Assembly: GCA_045612565.1 (NCBI GenBank)
Contig: JAZKZG010000118.1
Coordinates: forward strand, 1-16,404
Direction of reading: 5' to 3'
From: RGIG9041 sp045612565
GTDB lineage: Bacteria; Bacillota; Clostridia; Oscillospirales; QAKW01
Length of the DNA: 16,404 nt
Part shown: piece after piece, positions 1 to 7,027 of the stretch
How the letters are laid out: every line of letters begins with the position of its first letter
Position numbering within the stretch: position 1 is the first letter of the stretch
The notes under the pieces: model-generated
Databases searched by the model: none
The model's input: the letters and a program-made list of their open reading frames with translations, nothing else
Told to the model about the DNA's origin: nothing
Made by a program: the position numbers and the translations under genes

Positions 1-1223
1 TTGTTACCTGAGAAAGTGATTGACTCTGCTGCAGGGAATGAACGGTCAATAATCTTTGCAAAACCGCCGAGTGATGCATCATAGTAGTTGTTTGTTGCAA
101 CGTATGATGTGATACCGCCGTTTGTAGCATCTGCAGGATGGTTTGTATTAGCTGTACCGCCCTGTGTATAGTTAACCATTGACAAGCCCTGTGCATCTTT
201 ATATGCAAGAGTGTTGTTGTCAATTACAACAGCCTTGTCAACTTTGTCACCGTTATATTTGTAACCACAAATTACCCATGTTGAGTTAGCATTTGCGCCG
301 TAGCCGGCCATTGTGCCTCTCATATTTGAGTTTTTAACAGTGAATGATGTTTTAGCTGCTGAATATTGTTTGAAGAAAACGTTTTTGTTTGCGGTAGGGT
401 TGACTGTTTTGCCGAAGTCAACGTACATACCGTCGATTGTTACATGTGCAGGAACAGAACCGTCGAAGAAAGATCTTTCCTGAACTTTTTTGAAGTAGAA
501 GTTTTTAATGTTAAGTGTATCCTGCTCGTCAGCATTACGATACCACTCGTTCCACATAATAGCCTTTGAAGAGTTGGCTACTGAGTTTACGATGTTAACT
601 GTGATCTGAAGTGAAGGATCTGTACGTTTTCCCGAACCCCAGCCATTAACGCCCTGGAGGTAGATGGTATCGTGGAATGTAAAGCCGTAAACACCCATTG
701 TGCCTTCAACGTCACCGTCAAAGATCGGGATGATGTTCATTGTTTTTGCAGCAAACTCGGGGTTTTCTGTCCAATCAACACCGTTACCCTGTGCACCAAC
801 TTTGGTAGGATCGCCCATTTCGTTCATAGGAGCGATGTTCCATGCGGGTGAGTAAACGTTTGAAGCAGTGTCGATAAGGAAGTTTGCATTATCAAGTGCA
901 AGTACGATAATATCAGGACAATTGAAGTATTCGTCCTCTTCTGCCTCGACTTGTTCTTTGATAAACGCATAAACTTCTGCATTTGTTTTAAATGCGTTTA
1001 CACCTACTTCGAAGGTGTATTCTTTGCCATCCCACGTACGTGTGATGACTTCGTCTTCGTCTGTAATCGTAGCGTCAACGAGCAACGCTTTTTTAGAGAT
1101 TACAGTACCGTCGTACGCTTCGGCAAACGGTGCTGCATCTGCAACAGCAAATACTGTCATCATTGACAACAGCATAAATACTGAAAGCACCATTGACAAA
1201 ACGCGTTTTGTAGTCTTGCTCAT
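1..1223 (-). CDS. Large secreted beta-rich surface protein, 3' end cut by the window edge
   Basis: The frame stays open for about 407 codons from an ATG at 1223 to the left edge, so the C-terminus is missing. The start has an AAAGGAGA ribosome binding site and a strong promoter. Residues 1-30 look like a Sec signal peptide: basic N-terminus (KTTKR), hydrophobic core at about 8-27 and an A-x-A site around residues 26-30. The mature part is rich in Asn, Thr, Gly, Tyr and Phe. It has many short alternating strands, for example HVTIDGMYVDFG, SFTVKNSNMRG and AVVIDNNTLAY, which suggests a parallel beta-helix or stacked beta-repeat fold. Such proteins in Clostridia are often S-layer or carbohydrate-related surface proteins, and anchoring domains such as SLH would lie in the missing part. 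No catalytic motif is recognised. Export is well supported; function is unknown. Confidence 0.85.
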   Translation of the reverse strand, partial: MSKTTKRVLSMVLSVFMLLSMMTVFAVADAAPFAEAYDGTVISKKALLVDATITDEDEVITRTWDGKEYTFEVGVNAFKTNAEVYAFIKEQVEAEEDEYFNCPDIIVLALDNANFLIDTASNVYSPAWNIAPMNEMGDPTKVGAQGNGVDWTENPEFAAKTMNIIPIFDGDVEGTMGVYGFTFHDTIYLQGVNGWGSGKRTDPSLQITVNIVNSVANSSKAIMWNEWYRNADEQDTLNIKNFYFKKVQERSFFDGSVPAHVTIDGMYVDFGKTVNPTANKNVFFKQYSAAKTSFTVKNSNMRGTMAGYGANANSTWVICGYKYNGDKVDKAVVIDNNTLAYKDAQGLSMVNYTQGGTANTNHPADATNGGITSYVATNNYYDASLGGFAKIIDRSFPAAESITFSGN

Positions 1224-1269
1224 AAGTTTTTCTCCTTTATATTTTTTTAATAAAAAGACTTATGTACTA

Positions 1270-1298
1270 ATTGTAGTACCTGCCTTTTTAGTTGTCAA
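1270..1298 (-). promoter_or_regulatory. Sigma-A promoter of the secreted protein gene
   Basis: On the minus strand TTGACA (1298-1293) is followed after exactly 17 bases by TACAAT (1275-1270). Transcription would start near 1263, leaving a leader of about 40 bases before the ATG at 1223, with AAAGGAGA just upstream of it. The near-consensus boxes suggest strong expression, as expected for an abundant surface protein. Confidence 0.75.
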
Positions 1299-1567
1299 CT
1301 TAAAAGAATAGGTTGAATTTTTGGTTATTTTGACGAAAGCGCCCTGTTTTGCAATTATTTTGATGTTTTTTTCTTATATTTTATACTTTTTTTAGTTAAT
1401 TTGCATAATTTTTCTGTTCATTTTTTTACGTGGTGTTTTTTCAAAAATACATCGGTTTGATGTGTAACAAACAAAGCAAGTCAAAAAACCACCTGTTTTT
1501 AAAACTAACGTCAAAATATACAAATTATAGCTATATAACTCGTTTATAATGTTTCATATAAAAATAA
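1299..1567. other. AT-rich gap with no recognisable gene
   Basis: About 270 very AT-rich bases lie between the secreted-protein promoter and the terminator of the exonuclease gene. I see no open frame with a ribosome binding site, no RNA gene and no convincing hairpin. The best hairpin is a 5-bp ACATC/GATGT pair near 1450-1463, too weak to call. It probably acts as an upstream A/T-tract region for the promoter. Confidence 0.5.
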
Positions 1568-1594
1568 AAAGGGAAGCAACAATTGCTTCCCTTT
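1568..1594 (-). terminator. Rho-independent terminator of the ung-exonuclease unit
   Basis: There is a perfect 12-bp inverted repeat, 1568-1579 with 1583-1594, and a 3-base loop. Read on the minus strand it is followed by a T-rich run (complement of the A-rich 1561-1570). It begins only two bases after the TGA stop of the exonuclease gene, so it ends that transcript. Confidence 0.85.
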
Positions 1595-1596
1595 AA

Positions 1597-2424
1597 TCAC
1601 GGCATATATGTGATTTTTTTATGTACCAAAAATGTATCGTTCTTTTTTGTAACCGATGCCTTATAAAGATATACACCGTGAGTCTTACATTTGGCGGTAG
1701 TCTGTTTTTTGAGGCGTGAGCCTGTCCAACCCGAATTTTTGAGCACATCCTTGCACACAGGACAGGCGGTAAACAAAACACGCTTGTCTGCCATCGCCTC
1801 ACGTGCGGTACGATAACCCTTGAATTCAATATGTTTTATGCCGTTGTCGGTACCCATAGCGTCATACTCGACAACTCCATTTTTAAAATCAAGTGCCGCA
1901 ACAATACGCGCTGTTGAGATTGCGTCGTAGAGTGCATTATGCGGATGCTCGTTTTCTTCAATCCCGAGGTGCTCTATTGCGCTGTCCAGCGACCACTGTT
2001 TGTTCTGATGGGTTATCTGCTGATTGAATATAACCTGCAGATTATAGTTTTTTGGTAAAATCACGGGGTCGATGCCGTATGCACAAAGGTTATCGCGAAG
2101 CATCGGAATATCATCAGTTCCCCACGTAACAAGTGCGCAGTTTTTACCGCAGAACTTCATAAATTTTTTAAACACTTTTTCAAAGCCAAAGCTGTTATCG
2201 AGTTGCGTCTGGTTGATACCGGTTATTTTTTCGACGTGGCGGTTGAGATTTTTATAAAATCTCGGTTTTACGGTCATATCAAACTTACCGCAGATTTTGT
2301 TACGGCGGTTCAGCTTGACGGCGCCTATCTGGATAATCTCGCCACGAAGCGCCATTGAGCCGATATGCTTTTTGTATTTGGAATAGGGCTGATTCCATTC
2401 CATATCAAGTACTATGTAATTCAT
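1597..2424 (-). CDS. DEDDh-family 3'-5' exonuclease with C-terminal Cys/His zinc-binding-like tail
   Basis: This 275-residue protein has the RNase T/DnaQ-type exonuclease signature. Exo I is the DMEWN motif with Asp7 and Glu9. Exo II is around WGTDD (about 101-105). Exo III is H-N-A-x-x-D with His162 and Asp167, so it is the DEDDh subtype. These residues normally hold two metal ions that cut nucleotides from a 3' end. DMEWN with this layout resembles the KapD/ERI-1-like bacterial exonucleases, often annotated only as 'exonuclease'. After the domain, Cys221, Cys224, Cys246 and His249 could form a small zinc site. The ATG overlaps the ung stop as ATGA, with GGAG upstream inside ung, so the pair is translationally coupled. 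Whether the substrate is RNA or DNA cannot be told from sequence; the link to ung would fit a repair or nucleic-acid turnover role. Confidence 0.88.
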   Translation of the reverse strand: MNYIVLDMEWNQPYSKYKKHIGSMALRGEIIQIGAVKLNRRNKICGKFDMTVKPRFYKNLNRHVEKITGINQTQLDNSFGFEKVFKKFMKFCGKNCALVTWGTDDIPMLRDNLCAYGIDPVILPKNYNLQVIFNQQITHQNKQWSLDSAIEHLGIEENEHPHNALYDAISTARIVAALDFKNGVVEYDAMGTDNGIKHIEFKGYRTAREAMADKRVLFTACPVCKDVLKNSGWTGSRLKKQTTAKCKTHGVYLYKASVTKKNDTFLVHKKITYMP

Positions 2425-3086
2425 TCAATGCTCCAATTAATGCTGTGTCCGTGTTTTTTTAAAAATTCATTTGCTTTGGAAAAATGACGGCATCCGAAAA
2501 AGCCGTTATATGCCGAAAGCGGTGACGGGTGTGCACATTCTAAGATAAGGTGATGTTTTCCCGAAACAAGCCGTGCTTTTTCACGTGCAGGTCTGCCCCA
2601 TAGCATAAACACTATGGGATCTTCACGTTCGCCGAGCAAAGTTATTATTCTATCGGTAAGGATTTCCCAGCCTTTACCCCTGTGCGATGCCGCCTGACCC
2701 TCCCGCACGGTAAGAACTGTATTGAGAAGCAGTACACCGTTTTTTGCCCACGATGTAAGTTCACCGTGAGGTGCGGGTGGAATGCCGATATCATCATACA
2801 TTTCCTTATATATATTAATAAGTGAAGGCGGAGGTTTTACCCCACGTTTTACCGAAAAACAAAGGCCGTGTGCCTGTCCCTCGCCATGATAAGGGTCCTG
2901 ACCCAGAATAACAACACGCACATCGCTGTAGCTTGTTAATTTGAGCGCATTAAAAATGTCCCACATCGGCGGATAGACGGTGTACGACGAGTATTCTTTC
3001 TTTAAAAACTGTCTTAATTGCGCATAGTAGTCAGATTCGAATTCCGACTTTAAAAGCGCGTCCCATTCATTTCCTATTTGTACCAT
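2421..3086 (-). CDS. ung: Uracil-DNA glycosylase, family 1
   Basis: The enzyme removes uracil from DNA as the first step of base excision repair in the cytoplasm. The 221-residue protein carries the family-1 water-activating motif GQDPYH at 62-67 (catalytic Asp64). It also has the DNA-intercalation motif beginning HPSPL at 186, continuing through Ser, Ala and a GFFGCRHF segment. Length is typical of bacterial Ung. The N-terminus (IGNEWD...LKSEF...YYAQL) matches where the family normally begins, so the ATG at 3086 is accepted although no Shine-Dalgarno precedes it. A promoter read just upstream would place the transcript start at or next to this ATG. It is coupled to the downstream exonuclease by a 4-base overlap and diverges from galM. 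Confidence 0.97.
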   Translation of the reverse strand: MVQIGNEWDALLKSEFESDYYAQLRQFLKKEYSSYTVYPPMWDIFNALKLTSYSDVRVVILGQDPYHGEGQAHGLCFSVKRGVKPPPSLINIYKEMYDDIGIPPAPHGELTSWAKNGVLLLNTVLTVREGQAASHRGKGWEILTDRIITLLGEREDPIVFMLWGRPAREKARLVSGKHHLILECAHPSPLSAYNGFFGCRHFSKANEFLKKHGHSINWSIE

Positions 3087-3092
3087 ACAATT

Positions 3093-3121
3093 ATTTTAAC
3101 AGCAAACTGTTGACAAAACAA
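3093..3121 (-). promoter_or_regulatory. Candidate ung promoter giving a leaderless transcript
   Basis: On the minus strand TTGTTT (3121-3116) is followed after 17 bases by TAAAAT (3098-3093). The usual start distance places the first transcribed base at about 3086, the A of the ung ATG. No ribosome binding site is visible upstream of that ATG, which agrees with a leaderless or near-leaderless mRNA. The boxes are imperfect, so this is a moderate call. Confidence 0.45.
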
Positions 3122-3137
3122 GACTAAATTATATAAT
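3110..3137 (+). promoter_or_regulatory. Sigma-A promoter of galM
   Basis: TTGACA (3110-3115) and TATAAT (3132-3137) are both consensus boxes, separated by 16 bases. Start of transcription would be near 3144, just before the AAGGAG at 3147-3152. The -35 box lies inside the spacer of the divergent candidate ung promoter, so the two promoters would compete for polymerase. Confidence 0.75.
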
Positions 3138-3161
3138 TAGGATAATAAGGAGTTGATTTTT

Positions 3162-4160
3162 GTGATAGAAAAGGCACTTTACGGCACTTTAGAAGGCGAA
3201 AATGTTTATAGATTTGAAATTTGCGACGGCGACCTTCGGGTTAATTTTATTGAATACGGCGCAATCATTCAAAGTCTTTACTATAATAATATAGACTGCG
3301 TTGCAGGCTATGAAACGCTTGAAGGCTACATAAACGACAGTTCCAATCAGGGCGGTACCATCGGCAGATACGCAAACAGAATCGGCGGGTCAAAGTTTAT
3401 GCTTGACAAGGAGTACATTGTGGGCGCAAACGACGGTAAAAACTCGCTTCACGGCGGTTTTGCACCCTTTAACCACAAACTTTTCAAAGGCGAACCGTTA
3501 TCGGCAAACGCAGTCAAGTTCAGCCTGTCATCGCCAGACGGTGAGGGCGGATATCCCGGCAATCTTGAGTTCAGCGTGACGTTCACGGTCAAAGACAACG
3601 CGCTGACAATTGAGTATAACGCGGTATGCGATGCCGACACAATTATGAATTTTACCAACCACGCTTACTTTAATCTTGGGTCAGAGGATAATCTGTCTAC
3701 CTATCTGACAATAAACGCTGACAGCATTACGCCTGTAAGTGACGACCTCATTCCCACGGGCAAGTTTATGGCAGTTGACGGCACGCCGTTTGATTTCAGA
3801 ACAGCAAAGCCAATCGGCAAGGACATAAAAGACGAGCATCCGCAGGTGGCACTTGCTGACGGCTTTGACCACAACTTTGTGCTAGGGTTTGACCGCAAGT
3901 ATAAGACAGATTGCGTTATTGCATACTGTCCCGAAAGCAATATCAAAATGAGCGTTGACACCGACCTTCCCGGTGTTCAGCTTTATACCTCGAATATGCT
4001 TGACGAGAAGGGCGGAAAAAAGGGCGACCTCACAAAATACTACGCGTTCTGCCTTGAAACTCAATTTTTCCCCGACACACCCAATAAACCCAACTTCCCG
4101 AGTTGTGTAGTTAAAAAAGACACACCGTTTTATTCTGTAACAAAATACAAATTCAACTAA
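3162..4160 (+). CDS. galM: Aldose 1-epimerase (mutarotase)
   Basis: This enzyme interconverts alpha and beta anomers of hexoses such as galactose and glucose in the cytoplasm. The 332-residue protein shows the GRYANRI motif (68-74), LHGG with substrate-binding His97, the NHAYFNL motif with catalytic-acid His167, FDHNF with Asp236, and FCLETQ with the catalytic base Glu299. It ends in the family's typical proline-rich FPDTPNKPNFPS segment. I start it at the GTG at 3162, which sits 9 bases after AAGGAG (3147-3152). A TTG at 3153 in the same frame directly abuts that site and is too close. It is a single-gene unit with its own promoter and terminator. No galactose pathway gene is adjacent, so the exact sugar is open. 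Confidence 0.95.
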   Translation: MIEKALYGTLEGENVYRFEICDGDLRVNFIEYGAIIQSLYYNNIDCVAGYETLEGYINDSSNQGGTIGRYANRIGGSKFMLDKEYIVGANDGKNSLHGGFAPFNHKLFKGEPLSANAVKFSLSSPDGEGGYPGNLEFSVTFTVKDNALTIEYNAVCDADTIMNFTNHAYFNLGSEDNLSTYLTINADSITPVSDDLIPTGKFMAVDGTPFDFRTAKPIGKDIKDEHPQVALADGFDHNFVLGFDRKYKTDCVIAYCPESNIKMSVDTDLPGVQLYTSNMLDEKGGKKGDLTKYYAFCLETQFFPDTPNKPNFPSCVVKKDTPFYSVTKYKFN

Positions 4161-4163
4161 AAA

Positions 4164-4189
4164 CACCCCGACAGAAAACTGTCGGGGTG
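4164..4189. terminator. Bidirectional terminator between galM and the AraM-type gene
   Basis: An 11-bp GC-rich stem (4164-4174 paired with 4179-4189) closes an AAAA loop. It is followed on the plus strand by a T-rich run at 4191-4200, and on the minus strand by the complement of the AAA run before it. The galM stop and the stop of the converging gene lie within a few bases on either side, so it likely serves both. Confidence 0.88.
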
Positions 4190-4193
4190 AATT

Positions 4194-5459
4194 TTATTTT
4201 ACGAACAGTGTGAAGTAAATCCACAGAACTGTATAGCGGTCTTTTAAATCTTTCGCGTAGAGATCGGCTTCTTCAATAACATCTCTGCCATAGAATTTGT
4301 TATAGTATTCGAAGTCAAGGCCGGCCGCGTTTAAAATCTCATTAAGCTCGTCAACCGAGGGTGTATCCTTTAAAATCTCTATGATTTTATCCCACTTTTC
4401 GCGGTAAACATTTTCAAGTCCGCGTCCGTAGTAGTTCATTTTATCCTGAAGTGCGATAACACCGTCGGCAACGCTGCCGTAACTGTCTTTGATATTTGCA
4501 ATCCACTTTTCGCGGTCAAATTTGTAAACGTCTTCGGGCATTTTACCAAGAGCGATTATTTTTTCGCGCATCGTTTGTGTTTCTACAGTCGAGTACACAA
4601 CGTCAAGGCCGTGATTGAGATAATCTCTGCCCTTTACAATACCTGTGATTTCAAAAAAGTGCGAAAGATGGTGTTCCGAGCCCGATGCGGGACGTGAGTT
4701 GTCAACGTATGCCATCGCGATACCGACGATTACAAGTGCTTCCATAAGTGTTTTGATTGTTTCGGGATCGCGTTTTTCAATACCCGATGCAAGTGCACGT
4801 GTTTTGAGCACTGTATCATAAGTTAAATCATATACGTATTCGCAGATATACTCGTCAATCACCTCGTGTGCAAGGCGCCAATCGTTAAGTGCCGAATATT
4901 TACCGATAATATCGCCAAATCCCGATTTTATCATATCCATCGGTGCATCCTTGAGTATATCAACGTCGCCGATAATTGCCATAGGCACACGCGCATTAAA
5001 AGTGGTTTTCATTCCGCCTGTAATCATTGCGGCGCCTACCGATGCATAGCCGTCCATTGAAGGTGCGGTTGCAACGATATAGTAAGGTAAATCGTTTTTA
5101 AAGCTGACGTATTTGCAAAGGTCGTTTATAACGCCCGAGCCGATACCGATAATGAGGTCGGTCTTATCTGACACGAATGCGTCAAGCGCATCGATTGCAT
5201 CCTCATTGGGAATTAAAAAGCCGTCACAGTCAAAGATTTTTACAGCCTCAACCTTGTCGCCGAGCGATTTTACAACCCGCTCACCGCAGGTGGCAAAGGT
5301 GTTTTTGTCGGCAGTTATTACGATGTTTTTAAAGTCGCCGCAGATTGTATAAACTTCGTCTGCAGCGCCGCTCTTTATAATAACGTGCTTGATATCACAG
5401 GAGTGTACCTTGCCGCACTCGCAGTCGGTCTTGCCCTTTAAAAGTTCGTTTATATCCAT
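4194..5459 (-). CDS. araM: sn-Glycerol-1-phosphate dehydrogenase, AraM/EgsA family
   Basis: The family reduces dihydroxyacetone phosphate to sn-glycerol-1-phosphate with NAD(P)H and a bound metal (Ni in Bacillus AraM, Zn in archaeal enzymes). The 421-residue protein has the typical N-terminal CxCGKxH segment (13-19), the nucleotide-binding GIGSGVINDLCKY stretch (105-117) and TAPSMDGYAS (131-140). Probable metal ligands are Asp183 (FGDIIGK), a histidine of GSEHHLSHFFE (260-270) and His283. The start has GGAGG upstream and lies 3 bases after the stop of the HAD gene, so the two form an operon. In Bacillus subtilis araM follows a HAD phosphatase gene (araL) in the arabinose operon; the pairing here is analogous, though this HAD is of another type. 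Activity on DHAP is inferred from family, and a related polyol-phosphate substrate is possible. Confidence 0.88.
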   Translation of the reverse strand: MDINELLKGKTDCECGKVHSCDIKHVIIKSGAADEVYTICGDFKNIVITADKNTFATCGERVVKSLGDKVEAVKIFDCDGFLIPNEDAIDALDAFVSDKTDLIIGIGSGVINDLCKYVSFKNDLPYYIVATAPSMDGYASVGAAMITGGMKTTFNARVPMAIIGDVDILKDAPMDMIKSGFGDIIGKYSALNDWRLAHEVIDEYICEYVYDLTYDTVLKTRALASGIEKRDPETIKTLMEALVIVGIAMAYVDNSRPASGSEHHLSHFFEITGIVKGRDYLNHGLDVVYSTVETQTMREKIIALGKMPEDVYKFDREKWIANIKDSYGSVADGVIALQDKMNYYGRGLENVYREKWDKIIEILKDTPSVDELNEILNAAGLDFEYYNKFYGRDVIEEADLYAKDLKDRYTVLWIYFTLFVK

Positions 5460-5462
5460 TGT

Positions 5463-6191
5463 TTAGTCCTCCAAAAACGGTTTCATTACTTCGGGGAAAG
5501 TAAGATAATCATCGATTGTTACAAAGTTGATATCCGAAAGATATACAGACTCGTCGTTGCCGCCGGGACCGTAGTCGTCACCTACAAAAGCAACCTCCTC
5601 GTGAGTGAGTCCGTGTTCTTTGCAGTATTTGTCGAGAGCATAGTATTTGTTATAAGGGAACGGTGCCATATCAAATGACGACGAACCGCCTACAAAAACG
5701 GTATAGTCCGAGAACACTTCTTTTATCTCGTCATAAATAGCGCGGCGCTTTTTGCGGTCGGGGTCAAAAGCAAGTTTATCTGCAATATCAGCCTTTGTGC
5801 CGAGGATAGCAAAAGTAACACAGCCTGACGAATGATACTCAACGCTGTCGCCCTTAAACTCGGTAAATCCATGCTTTTCGCGCATAGCGGTAACGCGCTT
5901 TTCAACTGATTCGCGATCACACGGAAGCTGGATATCCTCAACGATATCGAGGTCTTTTGTTTCTTCGTTATAAACAGCACTCTGCATACCGTAATTACCG
6001 ATTATGTCAATGGGAAATCCACCCATCTGGTTAAAGATACGTTTACACATACCTGCACCCGACATAATGAGTTTGTATTTTTTTGAAAGCGCCTCAAGCA
6101 CCGCACGGTTTTCGTCCGATAGCGGACTTTTGTGCTGTGTGAGTGTGCCGTCAAGGTCAAATGCAATGAGCTTTATTTTTGATACGTCCAT
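5463..6191 (-). CDS. HAD-IIB hydrolase resembling eukaryotic-type phosphomannomutase
   Basis: The 242-residue protein has the HAD nucleophile motif FDLDGTLT (Asp12, Asp14), a short motif II (SGAG, 44-47), a motif III Lys at about 182 and the acidic motif GDDYGPGGND (204-213). GGSSSFD (168-174) followed by a Lys-Tyr-Tyr-Ala-Leu stretch, and GPGGND, closely resemble human PMM2 (GGQ-x-SFD...DK-x-Y-x-L and MPGGND), so it is closer to alpha-phosphomannomutase than to Cof-type phosphatases. It could be a sugar-phosphate phosphatase or a mutase; the sequence does not decide. The ATG at 6191 has AGGAGA upstream. A longer in-frame start at 6290 has no ribosome site and would extend across the promoter, so it was rejected. 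First gene of an operon with the AraM-type dehydrogenase, transcribed from a strong promoter shared with the divergent DeoR gene. Confidence 0.85.
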   Translation of the reverse strand: MDVSKIKLIAFDLDGTLTQHKSPLSDENRAVLEALSKKYKLIMSGAGMCKRIFNQMGGFPIDIIGNYGMQSAVYNEETKDLDIVEDIQLPCDRESVEKRVTAMREKHGFTEFKGDSVEYHSSGCVTFAILGTKADIADKLAFDPDRKKRRAIYDEIKEVFSDYTVFVGGSSSFDMAPFPYNKYYALDKYCKEHGLTHEEVAFVGDDYGPGGNDESVYLSDINFVTIDDYLTFPEVMKPFLED

Positions 6192-6204
6192 TGTTTTTCT
6201 CCTA

Positions 6205-6233
6205 TTGATTATTTTTATTAAATCAATTATAAT
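6205..6233 (+). promoter_or_regulatory. Promoter of the DeoR-led operon
   Basis: On the plus strand TTGATT (6205-6210) and TATAAT (6228-6233) are separated by 17 bases. Transcription would begin near 6240. The -10 box shares four bases with the -10 box of the opposite promoter. Confidence 0.6.
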
Positions 6234-6254
6234 TAATTTAGCGTTTTCAGTCAA
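6226..6254 (-). promoter_or_regulatory. Promoter of the HAD-AraM operon
   Basis: On the minus strand TTGACT (6254-6249) and TATAAT (6231-6226) are separated by 17 bases, placing the start near 6219 and a leader of about 28 bases before the HAD ATG. The spacer holds TGAAAACGCTAAAT (6249-6236), which differs from the catabolite-responsive cre consensus TGWNANCGNTNWCA at only the last two positions, so CcpA repression is possible but unproven. Confidence 0.75.
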
Positions 6255-6285
6255 TGTTTGGCTGTAAATTTGATAAACGCTCAAA
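6236..6285. promoter_or_regulatory. Candidate DeoR operator: separated inverted repeat
   Basis: AAACGCT occurs on the minus strand at 6246-6240 and on the plus strand at 6275-6281. Both copies are followed by one variable base and AAA, giving 10 of 11 matching positions per arm. One arm sits between the -35 and -10 boxes of the HAD-AraM promoter. The other is just upstream of the deoR start. The placement suits autoregulation and control of both operons by the adjacent DeoR protein. It is an inference from symmetry only; the left arm also overlaps the cre-like sequence. Confidence 0.4.
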
Positions 6286-6298
6286 ATCAATCAAAAAC

Positions 6299-7027
6299 AT
6301 GAAAAAACAACGACAAAAACAAATTTTAGAAATAATAGAAACGGAAAAGTTTGCGACTGTTGACAGCCTTTCAAAAAAACTCTTTGTTAGTCTGCCGACA
6401 ATCCGCCGCGACCTCGGAGAATTGCAAAAGCAAGGGCTTATCACTCGCTCACACGGAGGCGCGTGTGTGCGTACGCTTGACGATACACCGTTTGATTTTC
6501 GGAACGGGCGTGTACCGTTTATAAAACAAAGCATGGCAAAGGCGGCGGCCGCGCTGATAAACAGCGGAGAAACTGTGTTTATTGACGGTTCAACCTCTTG
6601 TCTGCACATTGCCGACAACATTTCGGGAGAGGCAACGGTTGTTACAAACGGGGTAAAAACTGCACTTGCGCTTGCGCGCCACGACAATATTACGGTATAT
6701 TGCACGGGCGGTGAGCTTATTAAAAATTCATTGTCTTACGCGGGTGTACGTGCCGAGCAATTTGTTGATGATTTTTATTTTGACAAAATGTTCTTTTCGT
6801 CGTCGGCGCTTGACTGTGACGGGAATATAACCGACTATTCGTTTGCCGAAACAAGCCTCAGACGAAAGGTTATGCAAAAAAGCCGTCAAAAGATATTTTT
6901 ATGCGATAAAAGTAAGCACGGCAAGGCACAGGGGTGCTTTGTTGCGTATATTTCAGATATTGACACCGTCATATCCGACGCAGATATCAAAGGTGTTCAT
7001 TGCATTGTAACAGGAGACAAAAAATGA
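6299..7027 (+). CDS. DeoR-family transcriptional regulator
   Basis: The 242-residue protein has an N-terminal winged helix-turn-helix (about 1-57) with the DeoR signature TVDSLSKKLFVSLPTIRRDLGEL and RSHGGA. The C-terminal DeoRC sensor domain contains VFIDGSTS, VVTNG and a YCTGGEL segment. DeoR sensors usually bind a phosphorylated sugar, which suits neighbours such as the sugar-phosphate-type HAD, the AraM dehydrogenase and a kinase. I chose the ATG at 6299 because MKKQRQKQILEII is where the family begins. An in-frame ATG at 6254 would add 15 residues, and neither start has a clear Shine-Dalgarno. The stop overlaps the next gene as ATGA. It probably controls its own operon and the divergent HAD-AraM pair through the shared promoter block. 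Confidence 0.93.
   Translation: MKKQRQKQILEIIETEKFATVDSLSKKLFVSLPTIRRDLGELQKQGLITRSHGGACVRTLDDTPFDFRNGRVPFIKQSMAKAAAALINSGETVFIDGSTSCLHIADNISGEATVVTNGVKTALALARHDNITVYCTGGELIKNSLSYAGVRAEQFVDDFYFDKMFFSSSALDCDGNITDYSFAETSLRRKVMQKSRQKIFLCDKSKHGKAQGCFVAYISDIDTVISDADIKGVHCIVTGDKK

Noticed and set aside
1015..1311. Plus-strand 98-codon frame with a hydrophobic C-terminal stretch
   Set aside because: It is the complement of the signal peptide and promoter of the secreted protein; the hydrophobicity is a mirror effect.
1445..1465. ACATC/GATGT hairpin in the left gap considered as a small RNA or terminator
   Set aside because: Five base pairs without a U tract or promoter is not enough.
6192..6290. 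N-terminal extension of the HAD protein from an ATG at 6290
   Set aside because: The extension would cover both promoter boxes, has no ribosome site and is not part of the family; the ATG at 6191 has AGGAGA.
6247..6705. 152-codon minus-strand frame opposite deoR
   Set aside because: It is antisense to the helix-turn-helix and sensor domains, has no ribosome site and would run into the shared promoter.
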